64,000 nt of DNA from Mortierella sp. BCC40632. Taxonomy: Eukaryota > Mortierellomycota > Mortierellomycetes > Mortierellales > Mortierellaceae. The position numbers and the translations under genes are program-made. The stretch spans positions 686,501 through 750,500 of the forward strand of contig WAEK01000016.1 of the NCBI GenBank assembly GCA_011634665.1, given 5' to 3'. This document shows positions 15,363-27,731 of the stretch, one piece after another; the first letter of the stretch is position 1, and each line of letters starts with the position of its first letter. Below the pieces are notes generated by a model. The model searched no databases. It was given only the letters and a program-made list of their open reading frames with translations, and was not told the origin of the DNA.

Positions 15363-15833
15363 TTTCGTCCTCTTCCCACCCTTTCCCCTTGAATTGGAAA
15401 GAGAAAAAAAGAAAAAGAAAATGAGAGAGAGAGAGAGATGAAGCTCCCATATCCCTGTCATTTGTCTTTGCTCCAATCTATCACATTTCCGCACCTAGTC
15501 TAGACTCATCGTTTCCTATTTATATTTCTTTCTTTCTTTCTTTCTCTCTGCTGGTGATAGAACGAACTGCGTGTTAGACAACATTAGACTAGAAACAATA
15601 GATAACCATGAGCATTGCATATCCACTTTTTTTTTTTTTTTTTTTTTTTTTACTTCTTAATTTACGAATTTGTCCGATGCATGTAAGAAAGAGAAAGAGA
15701 CTGCCTTGAAAAAGGGTATCGATGAACTGAGAAAAAAAGAAAGAAAAAGAAAGAAAGAAAAAAAAAAAAGAGAACGCAATAGGAAGAGAAGAAAGAATGA
15801 GAGAGGGAGAGGGGAGGGAGAAAGAGACAGGTC
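15363..15833. other. Convergent 3' flanks with simple repeats
   Basis: Between the PHO13 and carotenoid-oxygenase stop codons lie GA- and TTTC-type repeats and a long T-tract at about 15629-15650. No gene is visible. Confidence 0.6.
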
Positions 15834-18450
15834 TTAATCGTCCTCAGGTTCCTCCTCACTAACATATCCACTGCCAGTCGCGAGTTGCATCCCCCGACTG
15901 ATATCACCCAATGCAAAACAACCGTTCGTGAAGGACAAGGGAACAATCTCGGGAAGAATGGCCCGTGCCTTTTCGGAAAGATCCTTGGCATCCAGTACCA
16001 AGATAAACGATTGGTTCGTTTCCGCATTGTATACAACACTGATCACCACACCATCGTCTTCGTTTTGTTCAAAGACGGGTGGTGGCACAAACATGGCTTC
16101 ACTAGGGTAGCAGTTTTTCTAATTCCCGAGAGCATGAAAAAGACGAAAAAAAAAAAAAAAAAAAAAGCCAGAGAATGAGTACATGAAAGTAGCTGAGTGC
16201 AAAAAAGCCTTGAAGGTATCCAAGGCGTCGTATCTTTTGAAAAAACGAGAGCAAGAGAATGTGAAAAAAATTATGCTTCGAATTACCTGGCTCCACACAA
16301 GTGGCTCTTCAAGACCTCCGACATGCAACTTCTTGATACAATCATACATATCTCCAACTCCCGAGTCCAAAAGTCCCACACCCCACGTGTACTTGTAAAC
16401 CAATCCACGATAGATCGGATTGATTCTCGGCATTTCAACACCTGGAGCACTACGAACTCGAGTCGCCATTGGAATCTCATTCGAATTCTTTTCGGGAACA
16501 GCATATGACCCACTATGACCACTTGATTGTCCAATACTCATCCGACGCATCAATCCTCGGAGTTTATCCACAGGTCCTGTGTTGGCCATGGCGGCATTGT
16601 AATTCTCCAATCGTTGAGCCTCTGCTTGGACATTGGCCAGTTCATACCGACAGAGCTCGGGTTTGACAAGCGAAGGAGAGGATCGGTCCAAAAGTGCAGA
16701 CATGCTGAATTGGTGGGCGATTGTATCGTCTGCATAGAGCGCAAAGTCGAGATACACATTGTCTGCCTCGTCCTCAAATGCGTTGACATGATGGAAGCTA
16801 GATAGAAGAATAGCAAAGATAGATTAGATCAAGACAGCTCAAAGGATCAAGGACAAAATGTCATGTCTCATCAGGGAAGGCGGGGTATGATAAAAGACAG
16901 ACAGACAGACAGAGGGAGAGAAACATACAAGAAGAACGATTCCGATTTAAAGGTGGCAATGTGTCTCCGCTTGACACGAGAAATGACGTGGAAATAAGTA
17001 GGCTCGACTCGCTTAAAAGTAAAAGCGTCCAAGATCGAGGTGCCCCAAGAGTATTTGACACCTCCGTCGGGCGGGGTCAAGGGCGAGATGACAAGGATGA
17101 TGTAACGGGGCGTGACAGCGAACGAGTGGACATGGCTCGTCTTGGCGTTGACCGAGGCAATCAACGAACCATGAGGCTCCTGCTCTGTGATCGAAAAGAA
17201 GTGATACTGTGTGCTCTGGAACCCATGCTCCATCGTAAAATTGATCAGCTCCTTTGTCACTGTGTCGTAGTGAGGATGGGGTGAAGCGTGTGAACCCTTG
17301 AAGCGGGGGTTGATCTCGTCCCATGCAAGGATTCCTCCCTTCTCCAGCGTGTCCGTGTTCAATTCCAGAACCTAGAGCCAGGGGTGGGGGAGAGGGAGGG
17401 GGAGTCAAGTGATCTATTAATACTCGGGAGGCTCGGAATCGAAGGGTGTTGTGATGACCATGTACCCAACGATACTCAATTTAAGAGAAAAAAGAGAGCT
17501 CAGGGCTAATTAGGCCTCGTACATGGTTCGCAAAGTTGTGGCAATAGACTGTCCGACGACCATCTGCATTGAAAGGCGGAAGCATCTCAACCGAGGCACC
17601 ACAGGGCTCCAGACTTGGTCGTCCCTGTGTGTGGCTAGTGGAGAGCAACCGAGCAAAGACGCTCTGGTTCGTGTCTGTCAAAAAGATGCTCGAAGGCTGG
17701 TTGGGCAAATATCCTTGGTGTTCTCGGATCTTTGTTTCTGCACGCCGGGCGGGTTTAGTTGAGCGATAGGCGATCGTGTTGTCTTGTCCCGAAAACGCAA
17801 ACTGATTGACTTGTGGAATACTTTTAAGAGAGAAAAGAGAGAGAACGGTCAGGACAGTAATGGAGGAAGAGAGTTGGGCTGTGGTGGAGGCATGTTGGGG
17901 AAAGAGAATAGGGCAAATGAATAATAATAGTATAAAAAGGTCAAGGTGACGAAGAAGCCTTACTTATCAAACCAGTGTCCGAAACGGAATGTCCTAGTCT
18001 CCTGCTGGGTCTCGCCGTTGACAACAACCATCTTTGGATACTTGATCTCTACAATACCAGGACTGAGCGTGTAGTGAAAGCCTGTGAGCCACTCGGGGAG
18101 TGTTCCCTGGACTTCGAGTGGTTTGGGAGTTTCGGTGGGAATAGCATTCCTGAGGGCCTAGAGGATGGAGTGAATGAGAGATTAATGAAGAACTGGAATA
18201 GAAAAGATCTTGAATGTCGAACGACTTTCTACTCTCCTACCTTGTGAAAGGTAACGTCTTCGTCGTCGAATGGCACCGAGACGACATTGGTGGCCGATGG
18301 AATCACGGGCGCAGTAGTAGCAGCGGGCGAGTCGGCGAGGGCATCGACGCGGGCGGGGCTGGAAGCAGGGTCGGCTGTAGCGGATCCTGTAGGAAGGACG
18401 ATGGCATCGCTTTCCATCTGGATGACTTCGACCTCGGAGACTTCTTCCAT
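15834..18450 (-). CDS. Carotenoid oxygenase (RPE65/CCD) family protein with atypical metal site
   Basis: Member of the carotenoid cleavage dioxygenase/RPE65 family, whose Fe(II) enzymes cleave carotenoids or apocarotenoids. Six exons (18450-18241, 18157-17964, 17820-17523, 17371-16929, 16797-16287, 16118-15834) join in phase to about 646 residues. Family landmarks run in order: LPEWLTGFHYTLSPG, FRFGHWFD, NQFAFSGQDN, VYCHNFAN, SPHPHYD (His 1), HVHSFAVTPRYIILV (His 2), FFHHVNAFEDE (His 3), YKYTWGVG and YPSEAMFVPPP. The C-terminal site, normally like PxxFHGxF with the fourth iron-ligand His, reads PLSFTNGCF here, so that His appears to be absent. An acidic, Ala/Pro-rich N-terminal segment of about 60 residues precedes the domain. 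The start is the only ATG of exon 1 near the front. Activity is uncertain; in related fungi, members act in retinal or trisporoid formation. Confidence 0.88.
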
Positions 18451-20555
<2,105 letters not shown>

Positions 20556-21271
20556 AGGACGACATCTCTTTTCGTACTTGTATAACTTTTTAAGAAAAAA
20601 AAAAAAAAAAAAAAAAATAGCTCGTTCCTATTAGCTTTCCCCCCTTCCCTTTCTCTCTCTCTCCCCATGATCTCGTTCAGCCCCTACTCTCAGACGTTCT
20701 CACTTCTGGCTGTCCACAACCCGGGCCAGGGCCGGCTGGTCAGAGCACGTCTCTGTGCGGCCTAGTCTCTTGCTGACGCTGTGGCACCTCGTTGAAATAA
20801 ATGGCTGTTTGCACGAACTTGTACATCCAAAAAAGTGACTATCATAGGAAAAGGGTTATAGAAGAGGGGGGGATTAAGATGGAGAGGTGATTCGTTGGTC
20901 TGGGCGAGAAGTATGGGCTTTTTCGTAGTTTTTGTCTCTCTTATTATTCTCTCGCTCTCTCTCGCTCTCTCCAGTCTAGCAGCCGCTCACATGGCCTCGT
21001 CTCCGGGCGCACTGATTCAGTTCAACAAATAGGAAGATGGGGAAAGATGGGGAAAAAAGGGTGTCCTGCGTTCTATTCAGTATCCATTCAGTACTTTTTT
21101 CTTTTTTTCTTTCCTTTCGATATCATATCGGGCGAGCAGGTACGGGGTAACCGGTTACAGAAAAATATATTTATCCTTTCTCTCCCTCTCTCTCTTTTTC
21201 TCTCTCTCTCTCTCTTCTCTCTTTCTTGCAAAGGATACTCCAACACGAAAGAAAAGAAAAAAAGGCCTCTT
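20556..21271. other. Convergent spacer after histone H3
   Basis: A long A-tract begins about 40 bases after the H3 stop (20594-20617). The rest is partly CT-rich and has no supported gene. I see no animal-type histone stem-loop, which is not expected in fungi. Confidence 0.55.
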
Positions 21272-22144
21272 TTAGGCACGCGTGGGCGAGTCGGCATTGC
21301 CCGAGATGCTGTTACCACTAGGTTGTGTAAGGTAGTATGGCAAGGCTCCCTGCAGTTTCTTGTGTTCCACGCATGCCTTGAGCCACTCTGGTTTGACAAT
21401 CGGGATCGACTGCTGCAACGCTGCCTCGTAGTTATCACCTCCTTGGACATGGCATAGCAAATGAGTTGTCTCGATACCGACATTCTCTGACCATTGTCCC
21501 CCAATCTCTTGCACTAGTCGCTTGCATTCTTCCAATGCTGCCTCGGACTCGAATGCGCCAAAGCAAATATTGGTTCCTGACAGGTTCTCCAATGTGTGAG
21601 TTCTCGCCTTGACTTCATTGCTTCGCAATGTTCCTGCTGAGGTCTTGATCTCGATATAAAACGAAAATTCATGATCAATCTCCAATCCCGACAACTTGTA
21701 CTGGGTTGTATGGAAGGGACTCGAGATGGGATGTCCTTGCTTGACTCCGTTCTTGTACACGTCCAAGGATCGGAGACTGGCCTGGTTGAGGACCAGGGGA
21801 TCCCATTCCAGGATACAGGTCGATTGTGTCAAGGCCGAGACGCGCAACACAGGTGTCCTGGGTGGGTTTTTCCCAAACTGGTCCAGAATCTCGTCCTGCA
21901 ATGACCAAAATTCGTCACGACGGTGTTTCTCCTCTTCCAGATCGCGGTTGACCGAGATGTTGACGATCGAGCCTGCAGTGACACCCTTGGGTAATAGCAA
22001 AGAAGGGAATTCGATAAGATGATGGTCTTCTGTGAGGAGGATGGTCATGCCTGCATCGACCTTGCCCACCGTGAACCGAATGGAGCTGTTCTGCTTGGAG
22101 GCACGTGGAGTGGCGATGGTGTCTTCTGGAGAGGCAGTCATCAT
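21272..22144 (-). CDS. CHS5: Chs5-like exomer scaffold protein (FN3 + BRCT), short form
   Basis: Chs5 is the exomer scaffold that exports chitin synthase and other cargo from the trans-Golgi. This single exon encodes 290 residues. After about 20 extra N-terminal residues comes the Chs5 N-terminal block FTVGKVDAGMTILLTEDHHLIEFPSLLLP. A fibronectin type III domain follows (about residues 95-185, TPVLRVSALTQSTCILEWDPL to ARTHTLENLSG). A BRCT domain ends the protein (NICFGAFESEAALEECK to IPIVKPEWLKACVEHK). The Lys/Glu-rich C-terminal tail of yeast Chs5 (671 residues) is missing: the frame stops about 30 residues after BRCT. The start is the first of two consecutive ATGs (22144, 22141). It is divergent from mannose-6-phosphate isomerase, which also serves cell-wall synthesis. 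Confidence 0.9.
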   Translation of the reverse strand: MMTASPEDTIATPRASKQNSSIRFTVGKVDAGMTILLTEDHHLIEFPSLLLPKGVTAGSIVNISVNRDLEEEKHRRDEFWSLQDEILDQFGKNPPRTPVLRVSALTQSTCILEWDPLVLNQASLRSLDVYKNGVKQGHPISSPFHTTQYKLSGLEIDHEFSFYIEIKTSAGTLRSNEVKARTHTLENLSGTNICFGAFESEAALEECKRLVQEIGGQWSENVGIETTHLLCHVQGGDNYEAALQQSIPIVKPEWLKACVEHKKLQGALPYYLTQPSGNSISGNADSPTRA

Positions 22145-22623
22145 GGCAGAGCGCGCAAAAAAAGAAAAAAGAAAAAAAAAAGGAATGCTGGGTTGAAGAA
22201 GCTGGCTTGTCGGTATGGATGGATGGAATTCAAAAAGACAAGTCTCCTGTCCTGTAGGGGCGCAAAGGTGAATCCAGATGCAATGCAATGAAAAGAAGAG
22301 TTGGCAGATGGAGAGAAGGAAAGAGCGAGATGATGAGAAGAAAAGAAGAGAGAGAAGGCTCAAAATGCGACCGTGGCGTGGGTTGCTCCACGTCGATTCA
22401 CAGTGGTCCGTCTGTCACCCTATTTTCGGACGCCAGTCACATTCATGTTGAAGAGCATCCTCCACTTTTTTTCTTTTTTTCTCTCACTTCTTCATCAGCT
22501 TGCTCCTTTCCTCTTCATCGCATCTTTCTCATCCATACCTGACCTCTCTTCTACCCAACCCTGCCCTACTCTACCCTACCCTTCACCGTACCTCTATCCC
22601 ATCTAGCGTATTACAAGACCAAC
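22145..22623. other. Divergent promoter, CHS5 and PMI
   Basis: A 479-base spacer between two start codons. It is A/G-rich on the CHS5 side and C/T-rich on the PMI side, including repeated CCCTACC-like words just before the PMI start. No gene is seen. Confidence 0.55.
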
Positions 22624-24724
22624 ATGGCCCCTATCCCACAAGCACCCATCCTCCGCCTGGACTGCAAGGCTCAGTCGTACGACTGGGGTAAAGTTGGCTC
22701 CTCCTCCAAGGTCGCCAAGTTTGCGTCGTCCTCACATACCCTTTCTGTCAACGAGAGTCGGCCTTATGCTGAGGTATGTCCTTTTTGTTGTCACTGTTGT
22801 TGCTATTGTTGCCAGGAGTGTCCCCAGGAGTGCTCGGGAAAAGAGAATGCGAGAATGTGAAAAAGAGAGACTTACAGACTGCAGGAACACAAGAAAAGGT
22901 CTCGGAGAAACGATGTGCGTGTTGTTGATTTCCCACACATCGGGCAACCTCTTTTACTGTGGTCAGAAAGAGGGAGAATGCGCGTGAGAGAGTGGGAGAG
23001 AGAATGTGGGAAAGAGAGCGAGTGAGAGTGAGTGAGGGTGAGTGAGCGACCAGGAGATATGAGAGATACGGTGGTTGGAGACCTGTCAAAAGAGGAGTAC
23101 ACTCCCTCCTTTCCATTATCATTATCATCATCACTATCGCTACACAGCGTCGGACTTGAGAGAGATCCTCGGCTATTGCTGCTGTCTTCGTATCCGGACC
23201 AAGTACGAGAGTTTTACTCACCCCTGTCCCTTCTCTTGGATAAATGACTCTTTCTTCTTGTTTCTAGCTCTGGATGGGTACCCACCCCAACGCCCCTTCC
23301 ACCCTCTATCAGTCCGACAGAACCCTCGAGGCCGTCCTGACCGAGAATCCAGAGCTGTCGACGCCCTATTTCCACCAAAAATATCATGGCCACCTCCCTT
23401 TCCTCTTCAAGGTCCTCTCCATCGCCAAGGCACTCTCGATCCAGGCACATCCTGACAAGACGTTGGCAGAGAAGCTCTTTAAGGATCGACCTGATCTCTA
23501 CAAGGATGACAACCACAAACCAGAAATGGCCATTGCCCTGACGGAATTTGAGGCCCTCTGTGGATTCAAGCCCTTGAATGAGATTGCAGATGCATTGGAT
23601 CAATGGCCTGAATTCTTGGCCGTCGTTGGCGAGGACGAGGCCCAGCGCTTCCAGCAGGCAGTCAGACACAGTGAGGCGACTGGAGATGTTGGTGAAAGCG
23701 AGGCCGGTCGTAAGGCACTCAGGAGCTTGTTCAAGACACTGATGACAGCAGACCCAACCCGAGTTGAGCAAGAACTGACTCGACTTATTCAACGGGTAGA
23801 GGCTCAGAGTGTGAAATATGAGCACAAGTCATTTGAGGAGGTGTTGCTGAGGACCAATTCACAGTTCCCAGGCGACGTTGGTGTGTTCTGTCTCTTTTTC
23901 CTCAACTACATTGTCCTCGAGCCCGGTCAGGCTGTCTTTTTGGCTGCGAACGAACCGCACGCGTATCTGAGTGGAGGTGAGTGAGAAAGATCAGGACGCG
24001 GGACCTTAAAATGTGTGTGTGTGTGTGTGTGCGGTTGTGTGTGTACGTTGCCTGAGTGAGGTAGAGCCCTTTTTTGCTCGCTGTCCCCATCTCAGTCTTT
24101 TGTCCTATATAATCTATATCGGTCAGAAAGGCTCTTCTCGTTTATTATTATTATTCTCAGTGGTCGCCGCTTCCCGCTTCCCGCTTCCCAACATGTCCGA
24201 CCCTTCACGACTCCCCTAGGCTAATGAACTTTGTTTGCTCTAAATCTCCTATTGGACTACTAGATTGTGTAGAGTGCATGGCGGCGAGCGATAACGTGGT
24301 CAGAGCAGGATTGACGCCAAAGTTCAAGGACGTTGAAGTCTTGACCGATATGTTGACCTACGAGGCCAAATCGAGCACAGAACAACTACTCTCTGGTGTC
24401 CTCTGCACCCCTACTGGCCACTCGTTGTTGTACGACCCCCCAATTGAAGAGTTCTCGATCATCTTGACAAAGTTGGACCATGCGAACGAGCGGGAACGAC
24501 TTCGAGCGGTTGAGGGTCCAAGTGTAGTGGTTGTGACGCGAGGTGAGGGTGTGATCCGATCCGAGACGTCGCATGGAGAGGGACAGGACGAGGTGGAGGT
24601 CAAGGCCGATACAGGAAGTGTGTTCTTTGTGGGAGCCAACACGCCATTTACTGTTGAGGCGACATCAGACCAAGGGTTGACAATCTATACAGCGTTCAGC
24701 GTTCAGCCCGACAAGAAGGCCTAA
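22624..24724 (+). CDS. PMI40: Mannose-6-phosphate isomerase, type I
   Basis: Interconverts fructose-6-phosphate and mannose-6-phosphate, the entry to GDP-mannose for glycosylation and wall mannans; zinc-dependent and cytosolic. Three exons (22624-22773, 23268-23976, 24264-24724) give 439 residues, the usual fungal length. Recognisable blocks are YDWGKVGSSSKVAK, ELWMGTHPNAPS across the first intron, LPFLFKVLSIAKALSIQAHPDK with the Q-x-H zinc ligands, a Glu/His-bearing HKPEMAIALTEFEALCGF, and [28 protein letters not shown] across the second intron. The first intron (494 nt) is unusually long for the window. No frame damage is seen. Confidence 0.96.
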
Positions 24725-25235
24725 TTGGCATAATATTTATTATTTTTACTAGAGTGTCTTTCTGACCCTTTGGACACAGCCAGCAGCACAAGATACCCGT
24801 AGAGAAAGTAGGAAAGAAAGAGAGAAAGAAAGAAAGAAAGAATAGTAAACAAAAGGCGTCCCTCGATCTAGACTCGAACCACTTGATGGACGAGTTGGAC
24901 TTTCCTAGAAGTATAAACAAACAAGAATGACGAGTTGACCAAAAGACGGCGTGCGCGCAGCTTTTGTGTGACGGAATTGGGGGTAGGAGTGGTGGGGACA
25001 GTCGTCAAACGAAGTGCCCCCAGTGGTTGGACGAGCTTAAATCTTTTTCTTATACCTTGCCACCTGCAAAAAAAAAAAATATAAAAGCTCATGATCACTC
25101 CCACCATCTTGTTTCTTCACTCCTCACTCCCATCTCCCCGCGTCTTTCTCACACGTCCACTCAAGCAAACACCGCCCATTACTCTTTGCCACTCACTCCT
25201 CTTCCTCTTCCTCTTCTACCCCCAATCTCACAACC
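24725..25235. other. Intergenic spacer
   Basis: Holds the PMI 3' flank, a GAAA-type repeat near 24810-24840 and CT-rich sequence before the next start. On the minus strand near 24872-24885 a B-box-like word occurs, but no tRNA cloverleaf can be built around it. Confidence 0.5.
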
Positions 25236-26028
25236 ATGCTCCATATCCCACAAGTCAACCTCGTCGCCGTCCGTATGTCGTGGCTTCCTATCCTGCCTGC
25301 CTCTCTCACTCTTTAGTTTCCCAGAAATGGTGGCAACTCTATACTCAAGCTCAATGCCACTAACTCTTCTTCCTTTCTTTTCTTTTGTTTCCCCTATAGT
25401 TGCTGGTGCCGTCTACAATCAGTTTGTAGCCGGGTTCCTCTTTAGTCCCGCCTGCTTCTTTCCTTATTGGGTCAAGGCCATGAATGAGGTATGAGAGGAC
25501 TCTTCTCAAATCCACCCCAGGAAATCAAGCTGCCATGAATTCGGCCAACCTAACAAAAATCATCTGCTATTTTCTTTTTTTTTTTATTTGAAATCGTCAG
25601 GACAAGGGAGGCGACTGGTGGTTGTCCAAGAACCGAGATGAGGTCAATGTTCCTTTGTTGCTCATCAAAGAATTTTTTGGCGGATTGACAAGGGTAAAAA
25701 TCTCTATCATGACACACTTTTGTGAATCAAAAAACGTTACCCTCTCTTCCTTGATTATTCTCCCATGCTAACCTCTCGAATCTACCTTCCCCCCTATCCC
25801 TTCTAGGCTTGGTTCACTGGTCTGTTACTCAACCTGACTCAAGCCAGCACTCTCTCACAAGCAGCTCAATTGGGATTCTTTCTTTATTTTGCTGTCCTAG
25901 TCCCGACTGTTGTTTCTGATAATCTCTGGGAAAAGCGTTCGATGAAACTCCTCAAGTTCAAGCTTATGGCTAGTCTATCCCACATTGTGGTCATGGCCTG
26001 CATCATGCACCTAGTCGGCACGCGATAA
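25236..26028 (+). CDS. DUF1761-like small membrane protein
   Basis: Four exons (25236-25272, 25400-25488, 25601-25693, 25807-26028) give 146 residues. The layout resembles the DUF1761 family: an N-terminal hydrophobic helix (VNLVAVLAGAVYNQFVAGF), a short SPACFFPYWVKAM segment, a polar loop, a helix after LTRAWFTGLLLNL, a third hydrophobic helix (GFFLYFAVLVPTVVSDNLWE) and a final helix after MKLLKFKLMA. The conserved Leu-Trp-Glu-Lys-Arg motif before the last helix supports the assignment. Members are four-helix membrane proteins of unknown role. The first exon is only 37 nt. No signal peptide distinct from helix 1 is seen. Confidence 0.75.
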
Positions 26029-26047
26029 AAAGAGAATATAATCCCTC

Positions 26048-26098
26048 CCTCCTATTTTGTATTCATAGTTGATCCAAGAGTTTGGCAGACAATAATAA
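26048..26098 (+). repeat. Dispersed repeat, copy 1
   Basis: The segment starting CCTATTTTGTATTCATAGTT and ending near CAGACAATAAT has a partner of roughly 85% identity by eye at 31870-31917, in the same orientation. In both copies an A-rich stretch and the word GCAACT follow. The two copies bracket the copper ATPase region. Confidence 0.6.
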
Positions 26099-26108
26099 TA
26101 ATAAATAA

Positions 26109-26109
<1 letters not shown>

Positions 26110-26137
<28 letters not shown>
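26110..26137. repeat. A-tract, 28 bases
   Basis: Uninterrupted adenine run directly after copy 1 of the dispersed repeat. Confidence 0.95.
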
Positions 26138-26139
<2 letters not shown>

Positions 26140-26425
26140 AACTATACATCCTCTTGGTATGTCAACTTAGGATGGACTCAAAGAGAGGAGAGATAACTAC
26201 TCCAGTGCTCTCGATCCCTAATTTGCGAGGGAGGTGTGGAAACATATAATAAAATCGACTTCTATTGAACAGGGGTGTGTTCGAGCATGGTATCCGTCAC
26301 TCAATGTAGGAGACGGCTGTGACGATGTGAGGGGATAAAGATCGATTTATTTCACAACAGAAAAAAGGATTGCAAGGACAACCATATATATCCAGAAAGA
26401 AAAAAAGAAAGAAAAAATAGCGACA

Positions 26426-27076
26426 TCAATTTGGTCTCGACGCGATAAACGACGACACCGCTTGCGTCATGATAGACATCTGAGACTTTAAATCAACTAG
26501 CGATGCCTCATTAGAGCGCTGCTGGTCTTCAATAGAGGCGATCCGCTCCTTGATCTCATCCAATGCCTTCAGAGTGGCCAACATCATATCTTTTAGACTG
26601 TCATCGGAGCCAGAAGTGACCTCATCTTGGATTGGGGGATCATAAATAACTGGGACACAACAATCGGATTCTTGAGAAGAAGGGGCATCCTCAATCGGCC
26701 AGGCGTTGAGTAGTTCTGATTCAACATCCTTGCTATCACGAAAGGGCTTGCGAGTTTTCCGAACCATGTCGCTGACCCTGGCAATTTTTTCGCACACCTT
26801 GCGTTTTTTAGCGGCAGTGTTGGAAGAACCTTTGACATGGTTGAACAAACTTTGTGTCGAATTCAATTTGGAGTCACAAAGACACTTGAACGTCATCTCG
26901 CTCTGGGAGTCACGCCGGAATCGAAACAGGACATCTTGGTAAATGAGATCCGCCACCTCAAGAGAGTGGTAACTTGAACAATGGGCTCGCTCTTGAGTAG
27001 AACGCTCTTCGTGCTTTTTGTCAAGGTAGCCTCTTGAGCAGAAACAAAAAGTACAGGGCCGGGATCTAGAAAACAT
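26426..27076 (-). CDS. Unrecognised zinc-finger-like, coiled-coil protein
   Basis: A single open exon of 216 residues starting at a true ATG. I do not recognise the family. The N-terminus is Cys-rich (CTFCFC). Around residues 60-85, FKCLCDSKLNSTQSLFNHVKG has the spacing of a C2H2 finger, followed by a basic AAKKRK patch. A middle part is Asp/Glu/Ser-rich. The C-terminal 60 residues (LKDMMLATLKALDEIKERIA onward) form a probable coiled coil. The order of finger, basic patch and coiled coil suggests a DNA-associated dimer, which is inference only. It lies beside the repeat-bearing promoter of the copper ATPase and is divergent from it. It could also be a relic of a mobile element gene. Confidence 0.55.
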   Translation of the reverse strand: MFSRSRPCTFCFCSRGYLDKKHEERSTQERAHCSSYHSLEVADLIYQDVLFRFRRDSQSEMTFKCLCDSKLNSTQSLFNHVKGSSNTAAKKRKVCEKIARVSDMVRKTRKPFRDSKDVESELLNAWPIEDAPSSQESDCCVPVIYDPPIQDEVTSGSDDSLKDMMLATLKALDEIKERIASIEDQQRSNEASLVDLKSQMSIMTQAVSSFIASRPN

Positions 27077-27171
27077 GGTGTTAAAAAGGCAAGACGGGAG
27101 GGGAGGGGAGGGGAGGGATGGATGTTAGGTAGAGAGATTTTTATGGTATTTATCTGAAGATGAAGATATCT

Positions 27172-27545
27172 GAGGGTATCTTCCCCATCAGAAAGGAGAG
27201 GGCTGGATTCCCCTGTGGTGGTGGGAAGATGGATGATGGATCATGTCATCCACCTTAACCAATCGCAAAGGAGATGTGACTCTCTTAGGGCACGGGATGG
27301 GTTTATTTGGGATGAGGGATGATAAGTTGTGTCATCCGCCTTAACCAATCACTAGGGAGATGTGGTTCTCTATGGGCGCGGGATGGAGAAATTTGGGATG
27401 ATGGGCCACAGAATTGTATCATCCCAGGAGGATGAGAGAGAAGTTGAGAGCACCAGCTGAAGCGGGACGATGGATGGTAGAAGGGTATCGCCCACTTCTC
27501 AACAAACGCCTTGACCCATCGGTAGGAAGGTTGGGGGCACGCCGC
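27172..27545. repeat. Degenerate tandem repeat, about 85-bp unit, 4-5 copies
   Basis: The word CCTTAACCAATC occurs at 27253 and 27339 (86 apart), and a degenerate form CCTTGACCCATC at 27509 (170 further, two periods). The intermediate period keeps flanking words: TTTGGGATGA at 27307 and 27392, GTATCATCC near 27415, and GCGGGATGG/GCGGGACGATGG at period ends. A more decayed unit seems to precede the first. The array ends about 190 bases before the copper ATPase start. Confidence 0.7.
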
Positions 27546-27637
27546 GAGAAGGATGAATGAGAAAAGAACAAGCACCATGTGCATCAACCGGTCGTCAGGA
27601 GGACGGAAACCCTGTGGTTTCCTTGTGCGAGAAATAG

Positions 27638-27645
27638 TATAAATA
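27638..27645 (+). promoter_or_regulatory. TATA box of the copper ATPase gene
   Basis: TATAAATA lies 87 bases upstream of the ATPase ATG, within the usual range for fungal TATA-driven genes. Together with the upstream repeat array it suggests an inducible promoter. This is one of few clear TATA boxes near a start in the window. Confidence 0.5.
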
Positions 27646-27731
27646 CCATCTACACTGGTATAGAACTCGTCTCAAATCACACTCCAGACACAACGCTCTT
27701 TATCCTTTTCCTTATGCGCGAGATAACGACC

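Larger units (their letters stand above)
26029..26425. other. Intergenic, repeat-bearing
   Basis: Contains the 3' flank of the DUF1761-like gene, a copy of a dispersed repeat, a 28-base A-tract and AT-rich sequence with no coding signal. Confidence 0.55.

Noticed and set aside
24850..24900. B-box-like word GTGGTTCGAGTC on the minus strand
   Set aside because: No matching A box at tRNA distance, and neither T-stem nor acceptor stem pairs.
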